Origin: Rotaria macrura
Taxonomy: Eukaryota; Rotifera; Eurotatoria; Philodinida; Philodinidae
Assembly: GCA_900239685.1 (NCBI GenBank)
Contig: OENT01000093.1
Span: forward strand, 124,001-188,000
Direction: 5' to 3'
DNA: 64,000 nt
The notes below the pieces were generated by a model. That model was given only the letters and a program-made list of their open reading frames with translations. It ran no database searches and was not told where the DNA came from. Each line of letters starts with the position of its first letter. Position 1 is the stretch's first letter. A program made the position numbers and the translations under genes. This document shows positions 40,901 through 54,200 of this stretch, piece after piece.

Positions 40901-41768
40901 GCATAGATAGGAATACATCTCTCAAGAATTTCTTAATTTATTCAAAGCACACCTTATCATTATTTGTAATCTCTTCGGTTAATCACTCATTAATCGCCAA
41001 TCAACCTTGCAACATATATATAGATTGAAAACATGCATCGATAAGATACTCGTTGTTTCTTTTAATCGAAAAATCTACGTCTGGCATTACTATTATTTTA
41101 TTTAAACAACCGATAGAGAAATAGATAATAGATGACTGTTCTATATATTCTTCTCACACGTTCTTTAATTACAAACAATGTTTGTCCTTGAAATGGCATT
41201 TGTATTGACAAAATACACACATAAATAATTGCTTCGCTCACGAATCCCTTCTCCACACATTGTGTATACGTATACACATATATGTGTATATGTTTCTTTT
41301 CTTCAATCTCAAACAAACACGAAATGTTTTAAGTGGACTTACTGGTAGATACTTGACAACCATGCATAGAATCGCAACTAGAAGTAGTGCAACGCACACT
41401 ACAGCACAAACAAGAAAGAATTTGTTAACCATTGTACAACATGACTTTTTCTTATCGGGATGTTCATAAGCATCATCTATATCCATGGCATGATGTTGAT
41501 TAAGTTTTAAGCCATTTGAATGTTCATGGCCATTAGTTTTGGCTGTTGCTAAAGCAACATCATGTGCTTGATAGTTAACATCCATACGAGCTTGAAAATT
41601 TCCATCGACATCTGTTTGTTCAACGGTTTCTACTGGATTTTCAACATTGGATTCCTTATCTTGCAAGACGTCGGATTGAGTTGGTACGAATGGAGTTGAT
41701 TGAGAGTTTAGTGGACTACCTGATTTTGGACTTATTTGTGATGCCGAAGTTAATACAACGTTGTCCAT
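37931..41768 (-). CDS. Type II membrane protein with galactose-mutarotase-like ectodomain
   Basis: Exons are 41768..41343, 39516..38971, 38897..38734, 38661..38499 and 38005..37931. All joins are in phase, giving 457 residues. Residues 1-110 are polar and probably cytosolic. Residues about 117-138 are one membrane helix (NKFFLVCAVVCVALLLVAI). The rest is probably lumenal or extracellular. The ectodomain follows the aldose 1-epimerase fold: LSRKGASINDIHIPY near the start, NNIYFNLRGYGDLSTHYL in the middle and IHTTWWQFEY at the end, like the HTTW ending of GALM. Three catalytic positions look lost: the NSLHGG histidine has no counterpart, the histidine of NHSYFNL is Asn, and the glutamate of the late LETQ motif is not found. 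It is therefore probably a non-catalytic sugar-binding or structural protein. Intron 1 is 1.8 kb. Intron 4 holds a GC-rich foldback element. Confidence 0.8.
38150..38423. mobile_element. GC-rich foldback element with CCCATGGC ends
   Basis: The 274-bp unit starts CCCATGGCAAAAAAAA and ends TTTTTTTTGCCATGGG. Inside is a perfect 48-bp palindrome (38179-38226, centre GGCC). A second imperfect one at about 38350-38394 has the same AAACGCGTTAA-type core. It lies in the last intron of the mutarotase-like gene. There is no ORF, and no target duplication was found. Confidence 0.85.
39517..41342 (-). other. Intron 1 of the mutarotase-like gene (1.8 kb)
   Basis: It joins the membrane-anchor exon (ending KYLP) to the ectodomain. 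Donor GTAAGT and acceptor TTAG are both good, and the join is in phase 0. The interior is AT-rich with no recognised feature. Confidence 0.65.
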
Positions 41769-43166
41769 CTTTCTCTTGATAGTGAAAACACAGGAAAAAA
41801 ATGTCTATATAAAATGATACGAAATGAATGTCTATTTGTATGTGTCTACTTTTATTTCTATCGCCCGTTTATCCACACTCGTCCGTGTGAACAATAGATA
41901 TAAAAACGACACGGAGGGATAGAGAGAGAGAGAGAATGAGAACGAATCTCTTTCTCCTTCGGGAAAGAAGAGAAGGATAAACGGTCAGTCCTTTCAATAG
42001 CCTTCTTTACTAGTACGTATGTTTGCATTACAGCTCGAAATAAACGAATGGCATGCTATACAATTCAGTCTAATCAACGAAACGGAAGACTTGAAAGATG
42101 ATAGAACGATAGCGGTCAATGTTCATATAGTTGTATATTTTGTTTTTTTGGCTTTCGACTTTTCTTGATATAAAACGTATGTGTGAATAATTGACAAGTC
42201 CATCCAATTATACATATCTATGTGTTTATAATATAAATGCCATTCACTCTATAAAAGAATAACAGTCAAGTTCAATTAAATGTGTGAAAACGTGTCAAAT
42301 AGATTGAGCATAATGGCAATAGAGAATTCATTTTCTTTTCATTGAGTAGTGACTGATTTTGGTCGGAGGGTAGTTGTCACTTCGAAACACGTTTTCATGA
42401 TCTTGATCGTTTATAATTAGAAAAATACTTGATCACTTGCTGTCAATTATCTGTCTATGTATATGGATGAGCAAACAAAAAAGACAGCATCTTTTTTCTT
42501 CCTTCTATTTTCATGTTTATATCTTGCCGAAATCTTTCAAAAACAAAATAGTGCGATTGCTATCTTTGAATGACAGAAAGAAAGTATGGTCGGCTATAAG
42601 GATTAAGATCACATGCTGCGTCAAGACTATGCCCATATGAATCGAATTGTTTTTCTTTTGAAGTGTGTCTATTGAGCGGCATGTTGTTTTATTTTTGATT
42701 GGTTTTTGAAATTATTGATATATGTGCTGTCATGATGGCAAAGAGTTGTTTGTTTTCAACAGATGATTGTCTAATTTCTGTGTTTAAAATAGTGGAAAGA
42801 GAAAAAAAGACAATTTCAGTTATTTTGTTTTATAATGATGAGACACACAACAGCTGGGTAGAGAACCAGTTGAATCATTTACACACGGAAATATTCGATC
42901 AAAGAGTAATTGATGACATATGAAACATGTTGCACCGATATTTTCTCTACTGGTCAACTATTCATTGATTTGTTATGAAGACAGTCAATGATGTTGTCTT
43001 TCGTAATGGATAGATTGACTGTTTCTCCACGATACTATCTCAGCATAAGACTTTTTCATCACTATTTAATTACGAAATGAATAAACATGAATAATATATA
43101 CATGATACAGAAAGAGAATTTTCAAAGTGTTTATCGGGTCGAGATGTGAGTGGCTCCCCTTCTACC

Positions 43167-43167
43167 N

Positions 43168-43202
<35 letters not shown>
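43167..43202. repeat. Cytosine homopolymer containing an N
   Basis: An N is followed by about 35 C residues, between AT-rich flanks. This is either a true poly-C tract or an assembly or base-calling artefact. The N marks it as uncertain. Confidence 0.9.
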
Positions 43203-44769
43203 ATCCCTCCCCCTAATCAAAACAACAATCCACTGATCTATATCTTTCTTCAGTTGAGTCTTTGAAAACAGCACAATAATTCAATGATATTAGAGTTTGA
43301 TTCGTCATGGATACAATCATCAATCGATTGAGTAATTTCAATCTATGAACTTGATAATCATTTATACGAAATTAGGATAATGGTAGAAAAAATACGTGTT
43401 CAACAATCGCTTGCTTATCAATATAATCGTCAAGGGTGTTCGATACTTTTCAAACATGTTGTTGATAGATTTGTGTCATTGAGAGGACGTGTGCGTGTGT
43501 TGTATTGATAATATTTTAAACAGTGCGCATCGTTGTTGTGACTATTGTTAATTCTGGATAACGATACAACCAATCAATATGAATTTCTCATCCTCGACAC
43601 TTACTTGTATACTTCAAGATGAAACAAGCTTTAGTATTTCTTTAAAGGGGTTAATGAACGTACACAATCACAAAAGTTAACGCTTCCATTTACAACGATA
43701 CTGTTTGCATATTTGTCTCATGCATTATTTTTAAAGAAAATTTAAACATAAATCTCCACTTTGTATCATAAACTGTATCGAAATTAATTTTCAGTTCACT
43801 CCGACTAAATCTAACGTAATACTGCAAAGGGATAGAACACTTCATAGTCAAGTATTCTAGTATCACCAAAATGTTGTTAATAGAACATAACAAAGTAATT
43901 AGATTATTTTTGTATAACAAAAATAGTAAATGAATGCACAGTCACAGTAGCTTAATTGCCTAGAATATGGAAAGATTACATATCATCATGTCATGTAAAA
44001 TACTACTTAGTTATTACCACAATAAAGAAATACGAGACGTTGAAGTCCAGAAGCATCTTGTTTTCTAGCAATGAGAATACAACTCCAGAAAGTTATGCTG
44101 ATGACATGCGATATTTTCTCTGACGAACTTAACCGATTTCTGATATCAAGTAACGTTCTTGTTCTTGTCAGAAAAAAATGACTCATGTGACGTTCAATGA
44201 CACTGATCTCTTCAAAAATTCTTTAGTATTTCATTCCATGCAAGTTTTAGAATTTCAAAATTAATAATTTCGAAAATAATCATGAAGTTGGCAATAGGGA
44301 GAAAAATTTTATCTGTATAGACTTTCGTATCAGCTGGATTGTCAGTAAAGTTCGAAAAATTTGGCCCAAAATATACCTAATAAGTGATGTGCTACACTAC
44401 GATGATCATCGTATCAAAGAAAAGTGGAAGAAGTCCTGCATCTTTATGGTGACAATCAAAATTTGGTTTATTTAGAACATGGCAGTGAAATCTATCCATG
44501 TACAGTTTGAACAGATTCCACAATGTGAGTCTCGACAGAATTTATTAGCCTGGCATGATTGTAATATTACACTTTTAAACTTCGATACACTTCGATATAC
44601 ATGAAGTGCAAGATCAGATACTATGAGAATGGCTGTTGGAGCTGAATGTAAAACAATGTGTAAGCTTTAATTATGAACTTGTTCTTCTTGTACGATCGTA
44701 CCATGAACTTTTCAAATCAATCTGGAATTATACAGTGCAACTGTCTTCAAGCAGTCATAGTTGCAGTAT

Positions 44770-45069
44770 CCTAGGGTAAACAATCAGACATAAAGACCTG
44801 ACAAGATTCTGCATCTGATCTTGTAAGATCATAAGAAAAATCGTACACAAAATCGTGGTCTTAGAAGTCTGACATCAAGTCTTAGTCTAAAATTCTTGAT
44901 AGATCTTGCTCTTTTGTCAGATCTGATTATAAGATTATAGAAAATCTTATACGATAGAAGATCTTAGAAGAATCTTACTGTACGAATTGATGTAAGATAT
45001 CTGAGACCACGATTTTTTGTACGATTTCATCTGATCGTACAAGCCGTAATGTCTGATTTTTTGACCTGG
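44770..45069. mobile_element. 300-bp CCAGG-ended repeat, copy 2 (inverted)
   Basis: In reverse orientation it starts CCAGGTCAAAAAATCAGAC. It matches copy 1 (8279-8578) with only a few differences over about 170 bp, including the motif ATCGTGGTCTCAGATATC. Its other end reads CCTAGGGTAAACAATCAGA on the plus strand. It is the same length as copy 1. Confidence 0.8.
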
Positions 45070-45085
45070 AATTATTTTTTACTTT

Positions 45086-45385
45086 CCCAGGTCGAAAAAT
45101 CTGACACAAGATCTTATGGAATACATACAAGATCTTGGAATATGGGCGAAATCTTTCAATAATCTGACAAAAAATCGTCGTCTCTGAGGTCTTGCATAGG
45201 ATCGGACAGTAAGATTCTTGAAAGATCTTATTAATTTGCAAGATCTTTCAAGAATCTGATTGTGCCATCTGATACAAGATCTCAGAGACTACGATTTTCG
45301 TACGATTTTTTGTCGGATCTTACACAATCATATAAGATGAGATGCAGAATCTTATCAAATCTTAACATCTGGTTGTTTGCCCTGG
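45086..45385. mobile_element. 300-bp CCAGG-ended repeat, copy 3
   Basis: It starts CCCAGGTCGAAAAATCTGAC and ends GTTGTTTGCCCTGG. It is head to head with copy 2 across a 16-bp spacer, so the pair forms a large imperfect palindrome. The interior differs from copies 1 and 2 apart from recurrent GATCTTA/TAAGATC words, so it belongs to a different subfamily. Confidence 0.7.
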
Positions 45386-45527
45386 ATTGCTCTTGAAAGA
45401 TAAATATAGTAGGACAGAAAGTTTTCCGTCATATAATTTTTCACAATAATCTTAGATTGACAAAAATAAAATGAAGTTTTTATAGAATTGTTGAATGTGT
45501 GATATTTTGCTCGGACTCTCCCTCCAC

Positions 45528-45725
45528 TAGGGATCCACTGGTGAGAAAACGGTGAATTCGTTAAGAATACGAAAAACCTACGGTGAAGGTCGGTGCACTA
45601 ACATGGTTGGATCATGTTAACAGAGAGTCGTCTGAATAATATAAGAAGCCGGTCTTCACCGTAGGTTATTCATCAGCTTGCCGTCTTTCACCAGTCTTAA
45701 TGGTATACTTGAAAGTGCATCCCTA
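45528..45725. mobile_element. Short inverted-repeat element with TAGGGAT ends
   Basis: It starts TAGGGATCCACTGGTGA and ends with the complement of TAGGGATGCACT. An inner inverted pair, AACCTACGGTGAAG (about 45577) and CTTCACCGTAGGTT (about 45651), gives it foldback structure. The ends recall hAT elements, but the flanks (CCCTCCAC and TTAGACAC) are not a matching duplication. Confidence 0.5.
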
Positions 45726-45985
45726 TTAGACACTATGAAATCGGGTTCTCATCTTAATCAAGAATAACTGGATAAAAATAACTGTTTACTAGATTACTAC
45801 ATCGATTCGTTTTTAATTCTTATATATTTATGTAATGCATGAAAGTTATTTAAATTTAAATTTAAATTAACTGTATTCAACAATTTTCTTATTACCTCTG
45901 AGATACAGTGTAAATAATCAAAAAGGAAGAAAGAAAAAAAAACAAGAGGAAAATCTGAAAACATAGAGAGATGCATTAAAACAAA

Positions 45986-48900
45986 TCAAACATCATCATC
46001 ATCATCATGTATTCCGACACCTGTAACGTCAAGTGTATTTTTTCTTGGAAGTATATCATCTGTTAGAATTCCTTGTCTTTGTTCACTTAATTTTTCAACA
46101 GTTTGTAAACGTTGACCAAGTGATGTCATATTTGCTGTGTATTCACCCATAAGACGGGCTAAACGTGTTTCTAAATTATCAATATTTCCTTCTAATCGTG
46201 CGACTTTCTCCGGTATAGCTGCTTCATCTTGTTGTGCTGATTTTGCTGCTTCTTCATCTAATAAATTATCTTTACGTAGATGTGCTTTTCCACGTTCAAT
46301 TAACGTTTCACGTGCTGATGGATATTCGGCTAATACTTCCCATAGATCTTGTTTAGTTAAACAAAATAAATCCGAATAACCAACACTTCGAATATTTGCT
46401 GTACGACGATTACCTGTTTTACTTCCTGGAAAATAGAGAAAAAAAGACATTGTGGTAAATGATATTCGATAAACAACATAAGCATTCAACCAGGTATATT
46501 CAAAATTGAGATTTCGCCGAAAACACTTCCTTCTTCAAGTGTAACGAATACTTTTGTACCATCATCGGATACGACACTTAATCGACCACGTTTTATTATA
46601 TACATTTCTTTGCCGATATCACCTAAATAAAATGTAGATAAATTATACATATTTACGATGAAAAAAACGATCAGAAAAGTTTATTTGTATACTGACAATA
46701 GAAGTCTAGTCACAAGAGTTCGCTTCACGTTATCATCAGTGTCTTTTGTATGTGATGCGGCTTCAAAAAATTATTATCATTGTTGTGTCTCGAAATAATA
46801 GCAAGTTTTCTTGAGTTAGTTACAATATGTTATATCCATGTTAAATTATTACAAATACCTTAAACAACTTGATCGTGTTGAAACTTTTTTCAGAAAATCT
46901 ATTGTTGAAAAACGAGTATTAGGTAGTGACTTAACATCGATTTTCATCTCCAAGCATATCCTTTCAAAAATACTTCAAGGTCAAATAGATTTGTTTTAGA
47001 ATTGAATAGATTCGTCCTTAGAAAATTGTGTAAGTTATGATAAATTTATTAACTAATGCCTTTAAAATGAATTCGATATTAAATGAAACAGTTAACATTA
47101 TCGTTTCTATGTATTGTAAACGAATCGTTTCCAGAAAACTACGAACCCTGTAAAGAACCAGAATAAAATCATTTGTTCAATTATTTAATTATAACCAATG
47201 ATCGTACCAGTCAAATAGATTGACGAGTGTTCTTCTTCAGAGTCGCTCTTCTGATGATAGATCTTGTTGGATCAGTCACAGACTTCTACCTTAAGAGAAT
47301 ATTATATTGAAAGGAACTTCGAATTTTTAAAGACTTGCACAATCATGCCCCACAGTACGTATACATGGTAGAAGAACTACAATTTCCTAGCGAGTCAACA
47401 TATATCTTTACTAAAATTTCTCTCCTGGTCCTGAAAAAAGTACACTGTACTACATGTAGAATCATCTATTGAGAATTCTTACGTTTCTAAGATAATAACA
47501 TACTAGAGACAAAGCGAAAATAAAGGGTATCGACGATATGAAAAAACGTTTTAGATTAGCCCTTGGCTGTTCTAGAAAAATTATAATTGAGTCATACTTG
47601 GAATGTTTTACCATCTAGTCTATGATGTATTTTTGTCGATTCTTTTTCAAGGTCTGTGCAAACAAAGGTTTCATCAACGCATAATATAGGATCATGCAAA
47701 ATTGTGGCGTTACATATGAAACCAATAGCTACTACTTCAGTTATATTTATATCGATGGTAAGCACCTATTTATACGTTATCATACTTCGTTATATCACCA
47801 GTAGTAAATTAAAAACACAATAATTAATTCACATGTAACCTTATGTTCAAAAACAATCGATGACATGATCTCACTAATCAAGAAAATCAAACAAGTTAAA
47901 AAAGGTCAAGTCTATTTCTTGTGATGATAACCCTTTAACTGACAAGGCAAAAGATGATTTCAATTCAATTTAGAAGTCATTTATAGATTTTACAGTTCAA
48001 CATAAATATTTCATATTAGAATATTTCCCTAACATTAGTATTTTAATTGCTGCTCTCGAGTAGTTCTTGTCACTTTTTGTGTCAAAAAAGAAGATGTGAG
48101 TGAATATTTTCGAAAATGCAAACATCGCACTGTTGCAAGAACTACGTAGTATTAATTACTTCGTTTTTCATAGTTGAGAAAGAGTTTCGCTTGTGAAATT
48201 CAGGGAAACGAAATAACTGCGAGGTATTGGTTTTTCATTTTTTTTTAATTGAAAGTGCTATTTTATTTCTAAATACAGTTACTTTTAAGTAACACCGTAT
48301 TCTAGTATAGAATTAATTATTTTAAGTATCAACATTGTCTTTCATTCTAAAGAGAACATAATAATAGTCACCTTTTTTACAAACATAATCGCCTGGACTA
48401 AAAATTTGTAATTTTAATCTTGTAACAAGTTCGACAAGCAAACCTGGTTGAGCTTCAGCAAAAATTGGTACTCGTTTTAATGCAGCTAAATGTACATGAA
48501 TAGCAATTTCGACACGCAGTTTCTGGGGTAATGCACCTTTTTTTATAAAAACAGAAACAAAATGAAAAAATCGATATTAATAAAGAAGTACAAATAAATA
48601 TTTTTTTCTCTCGATTACCTAGAACAACATCTTCATTAGCAACTTGTTTCTGTAACCAAAGATAGTCGAACCATGTTATCACACGTCGTTCAAGATCTTT
48701 TCCAACTTTTCGAAATACCATATATTGTTTTACTTGATCAACTTTTTGACGAAAATCAGCACGCACAGCATTCATACTAGCAATAATTGAACCAACATTT
48801 CCGACAACTACAAATAGGATTTGTCTTCAAATGAAAATCTCAAGGAATTACTAGATTGAAAAAGATCTTACTTGTCGCAAAAATTAGCACACCTGTGAGA

Positions 48901-51291
48901 AAATCAGCAGTAACGAAAAGAACTTCAATCTAAAACATATCAATAAAATTTCCAACACAATTAGTAGTTCTGTAAAACAGGAAAAATAAACTTCATTCGG
49001 ATTTAATTTATAATTTCAAATAATCTATTCTAGTTGTTTTTTTACCTCTTTGATGAAGATTGAATTATACTTATTCTACAACAGATGACAATCGGTAACG
49101 ATTAATATTAACTCTCATTAACAACAGAACATATATCCAGCGTCGGAGTCAATAATTACTAAACCATAAGTTAGTAACGTTAAGTTCTCTAGGGTACATA
49201 TACTGCTTGATATTGTTGCTCCAAGTTGTCATATACTAGAATGATATAAATTTTTTTTATCGGATACAACTCGAGGCTCATTCATATTCGACAGATACTC
49301 ATGTAATCACAGTGGAGCTTTTAGACTTGTATTTTTAAAAGAAACCAGTGTCTGTTTTTAATTACTACTAATAGAAATAATAAAGATAATAGAGATCATC
49401 TTGAAATACATTGAAAGAATTCGATCTCTTTGCGTTTGTACTTCATGTATTCGGTTGCTTCATCTTATATGATAAAACACTACAAAAATAGATCTCTGTA
49501 TCTCGTGTAAGATTGAAACGACTTCTATCAGTTATGAGGCTATCTAACTAAAGAATTTGAACATAATTTCTTTTTACACGTTCAACTACATTTGGACTAG
49601 TGTGAAATCGACAACAAAGATAAGCCTTCTTCACTGAGCATTTCTAATTAACACAATATTCATAAAAATTCAATCATTTTTTATTAGAGGTTAAAAATTT
49701 TGCATGAATCTCATTTCAACTTTGGTAACATATGATATGTTATAATGATGCGTTCACATAATTAGACACAACAAGGCTTATTGATTCTAAGTGTATTGCC
49801 TACAATAAACTCATATTGACGTTCATAGATTTCCTTCATACACTCAGATTACAATGCATTTGTCGATGTTTCTGTGAATCATGATTCAATATGAAGTAGA
49901 CCTTTAGTTAGGTTTGTCGTAAAATGTTTATCATTCATTGAATATATGTTATATTTAGCTTACATCTGTTTCTGGTGGTGGTATTTCTCCTATGTTTGTT
50001 AATACTAGTGTTGACCAAAAAAAACAATATAGATATTGTGTTGTCAACGTATTTGCTGCTGGTGTAGTCATATTGTATACCCATCCATCACTTGAATAGC
50101 CAATCCAACGACTTATGATAAAGTAAAAACAAGCATTCCAATGTATGATGATAAGAATAATAATTAATAATGAAACAAGACGAAAAACATTTGGATGATT
50201 TGTTTGCGTTTCAACTTTATCAGAAAATTCAAGTGTACGATAAATACGAAATAAACGATTGAAACGTAACGCTGGTAATAGACGAAGTTTAGGAATGAAA
50301 TATAGAAGATCCGTTGGTAATAACGATATTATATCAAGTGTAAAAGCTCGATTGCTCATATAATTTTTACGTAATTTTTTAATATCTCGAACAACAAGCC
50401 CTTGTTCAAGATAACCTAAAATAATGGTTATGAAAATTCGACATGCGGAAGAAGAAGAAATCTATTTTCCTCGAACCTTTTCGCGTTTGTATAAGTGTAT
50501 CGACAATATAACATAAATCACAAAGATAATCAAAAACTAGCCAAACAATTAAAAGACGTTCTTGAAGTAGAAGAAAAGCACTGCGACCGATGAGTATTAC
50601 AAAATTATAAAGTACAGCAAGTGAAACAATCGATGACCAATAGTAATAGAATGACTTGGATGGATCTACAACCCAATGTTTACTAAATGAAAAATAATAT
50701 GTTCAATAGATAATAATCGATTGATAATTATAGAACTAAAATCTAACCTATGTTCGTTTTGAATCAATTGATTTTTTGTCGATGGTGCAAATTTTTCAAG
50801 AAACAAATCAGTTGTTTGTGGAAGTTCATGACGTTCTTGGTTTCTTCGCATCCATCGACGAAAGTGCTAGAAAACACATACATATACATATAGTTGTACA
50901 AATGAATCCATCAAAGACAAAGATCTTTTACAAGAAGTCAGTTTACAACGGATAACATGCATATAACTTACACTTGCAATATTTAGTGTATTCTGAAAAA
51001 GTAATGTTTGCTTTTCCAATAAACCAACAACAAATCAATTTTTAAGACAAAACAAACCTGCACTCTTCGAACCAAATTAAATAGAGACATAGTTACCGCT
51101 TCTAATCTCTCTCTATGTGGTCGCTGAAGTGGAGTATCAGATAATATTTGTATGCCATTTTCAGGATTCATCGAATTATGTTGATCATCAGGTTGTCGTG
51201 CCGAATAAGCAACCGACGGCGGTTGAGTATGATTATTCATTATAACGTAGGGTGCAGTTCGTCGATGTTGTCTATTCAAAGGTGACGCCAT
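45986..51291 (-). CDS. CNGA: Cyclic-nucleotide-gated cation channel, alpha-type subunit
   Basis: Exons are 51291..51058, 50992..50972, 50866..50748, 50682..50477, 50415..49964, 48929..48872, 48807..48619, 48536..48372, 46622..46491 and 46425..45986. All joins are in phase, giving 671 residues. It is a non-selective cation channel of the plasma or ciliary membrane opened by cGMP or cAMP. Residues about 127-345 carry S1-S5 and the pore: an Arg-rich S4 ([17 protein letters not shown]) and the filter [12 protein letters not shown] typical of CNGA subunits. S6 follows ([18 protein letters not shown]), then the C-linker. The cyclic-nucleotide-binding domain covers about 430-560. It includes FGEISILN and, after a splice, [14 protein letters not shown] with the phosphate-binding Arg. 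A C-terminal leucine-zipper-like helix (about 590-635) matches the CLZ trimerisation domain of alpha subunits. The protein ends in an Asp run. Introns of 1.0 and 1.7 kb flank the S6 exon and the binding domain. Confidence 0.95.
46623..48371 (-). other. Long CNG intron (1.7 kb)
   Basis: It lies between DYVCKK and [10 protein letters not shown] inside the nucleotide-binding domain and joins in phase 1. The interior is AT-rich, and I recognised no repeat or nested gene. Confidence 0.65.
48930..49963 (-). other. CNG intron between the pore and S6 (1.0 kb)
   Basis: The donor follows PPPETD and the acceptor precedes [10 protein letters not shown], exactly where the family continues into S6. Nothing else was recognised. 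Confidence 0.65.
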
Positions 51292-54200
51292 GGTTATGGT
51301 TCAATATAAAACAATATTATAGAACAGTAGTATTTGATTTTCGTCGACTAGAACAAATCATCTTTTGTTTCAACATTATACGTATCTAAAAATCAGTAGT
51401 GTTCTATTTTTATTTGTTTTTTGCTCTTTTCATTCATGGCAAACAATCAGCGAACATTTGAAATAGAAACAATCATTATACATTTTATCGAATATTGCAT
51501 TCTTTCTCGCTTTTTATGTGTATATTTTATAGGATAAAAAGGAAAAAAACGAACAACATTTACAACATGCGTGTCTATCTAGTCTACCTGTAGAAACTAT
51601 GACTACACGTATTTCTCGAAGATTTTCCGGCTTGACATTCTCTACGTTGCATGATAATGCTCTTCTGTCAGTAGATACATTCTCGGTTTTTTCTCGTTTG
51701 TTTTCATATTCAAAAGAAGAATTTTTTCTCGCTCTCTCTATCCTTAGTCGAAGATCCCTTTTCTTCTTTTCTTTCTCTTCTTCAAAGCAATGTCTTTCCT
51801 ATTACCTACGAAATGGGATGAGACGTGATGCATCAATAATGTTTTAATTTTTTTCCTTCTTCCCTTCATGGTTCAGCTTACTTTCTATTCAAGGACAAGT
51901 TAGAAAAGATATACGAAGAAACGCAAGAAGAAAAGATTGCGTATAGTTACGCTTGATAGTTGTCATGGGGAAATTCTAGTCCCACCATTGTGTTTATACT
52001 AAGGAATAGATGACCATATTTCATTGAAAAACGAAAAGTCGAAAATAACTATCTCGATAAATTCTACTGTGCTGTTATGTAAAACAACTGTATTCATTGA
52101 CATTTGACAAAGCATAAGAAGAAAAAGAATCGAAATCATAACTCTTTCACCTTTAAAACTAACATATTCTGCTAAATATGACTACGTATATTATAATTAC
52201 AGTAGTAACTAGCTTGAATTGAAACCGAAGACGATGTATATAAGTTCAAAAATTTGAAAAGATTACAAGCATAACCATATGCAGATGTCATCATCGAACA
52301 GTATTTGGAATGTTTGTTATGCGTATAGATTTGATAATGTATTAGATCAAATTAAATCTTAAATATCGAATGACAGTTTTGCTCTCAACAGGCGAAAGAC
52401 GACCATAAAAATAGAGTTGATAGACCCTGAATGTGTGCGCATACTATAGCTAAAACCAACTGCCTTGTTCTTCGTCTAGAATTACATGACGTCATTTAGC
52501 AGAACTATTGGAAATCGTGATAACGGAAAAGAAAAGAATTTCGATTTAAAGTTTTGCCTATAAATAGTTCACATGATTCTCATATCATCCTGAAATGTTC
52601 AGTCAAAACTGATGCTGTGTTCTTGAGATATTAGATCTAGAAAAAAAAATAGGCAACATTTTGTAAACACCTTAGAAAGTCCAGATTTTCTTCAACGCCT
52701 TTTATTCCTGGAAGTAAACGACACGTATTTGCTGAACATTTCAGGAAAATTTTTAACTGTTTTATAAGTTATTCATGAGCAAAAGCTGAAGTTTAAATAC
52801 TGTTGTTTTGATATGAAATATCACATACAAGAGATATTTTATCTATTATAATGTTTTGCATTAGTGGAATGGTTTGAAACTTATGGTGCGGTTTCGTTAA
52901 ATACCGTAATACTTTGCTTCACAATGTCAATTTAAGAACCCAAATTCACACTTAACTTATGTTAAAAAAATTATGAGTCATGAAAGATCCAATGTTCGGT
53001 GTAAGAGCCACCTGAAAAGTATAGTTACATCTCTTTATGATGACCAAGGTTATGTTAGTTCAGAAAAATGTTGTTTTTTGAATATAAAGCTATTGTAGTG
53101 AATTTCATTGAAATTATTCTGATGTCCCTTTCAAGGGACATTTTCGGCTTTTAAGTGTTAATTCATTCATTATTGGATGAAAAATATGTGAGACAATTTA
53201 CTATTGAAGATGATCATTATTTGTTTCTTTCTGCTGCAATAATGACCTTTTCATTCGTAAATGTGATGGAAATCGAATGCCATAGAAACAAAAATTGTAT
53301 TGAGTCAAAAATAATTTTTCGTTGACTCTTACATGAAACTATGATTGCATCATATATATTAATATTGTCTCAAGTAGCAATGAAAAGGCAAGACTCCGTT
53401 ATAATTAGTTTTTCATCATTCTTGATACGAAACATTTAGAATGAGTTGCTCTTGTAGGGTAACCATATTTTCTCATCGCTTTTTGATATTATATTATATT
53501 GAATTTAATTAAGTATTATTCAAAAGTTCATCTGTATTCATTTTCTAAAAGATACGGTCAGTTTTTCCTTTTCATAGAAAGTATAATTGATAAACTATAA
53601 ACAGAACTAAATTGTTCTTGTCGTTAACTTTAAAATTCTACTCGATATATAGAAAAATTGAAGAGCATTATTCTTTGATTCTTCTCAAACCAAACATTTT
53701 TTATCAATTCAATGCTTATCTTTTTTTTTCTTACGTTTTCTATGTATCTAAAGAACTTCTATGGCCGTCAAAGTATTTTCTATTTATTTTCGAAACAACA
53801 AAAGATTTACACGTAGCATCAGATCTTTATAAATAAATATTCAGACTATTCCCTCAAATATTTTGAGACAAATACAAAATGAAATATCATATAGAATATT
53901 ATACGTGTCTCGTAGGCTAGGCAGAATTCCGAAGATTTTCTTCCAAGAAACTCTCAATCTAATCACAAATGTTTCTTGAAATTTTATAACGAGTGTTACA
54001 ATTTTTGGTACCTAAACATTTGTGGTACATAAATTTTGGTCGATATAGTAAGAACGAACAAATTTTATTAACTAGCGATATGTTCTTTATTGCTATTTTG
54101 ACGAAATAATTAATTCCTATCAATGAATTACGACCAATACAAATATATATTCATCTTAGAGTATAGAACGATGTAAATATCTGTTGATGGGTTGACGTAT

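Larger units (their letters stand above)
41769..45985. other. Intergenic DNA with repeats
   Basis: This lies between the mutarotase-like gene and the 3' end of the CNG channel gene. A (GA)n run is at 41921-41936. A cytosine homopolymer with one N is at 43167-43202. Two 300-bp repeats are at 44770-45385 and a TAGGGAT-ended inverted repeat is at 45528-45725. No exon was recognised. Confidence 0.5.
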
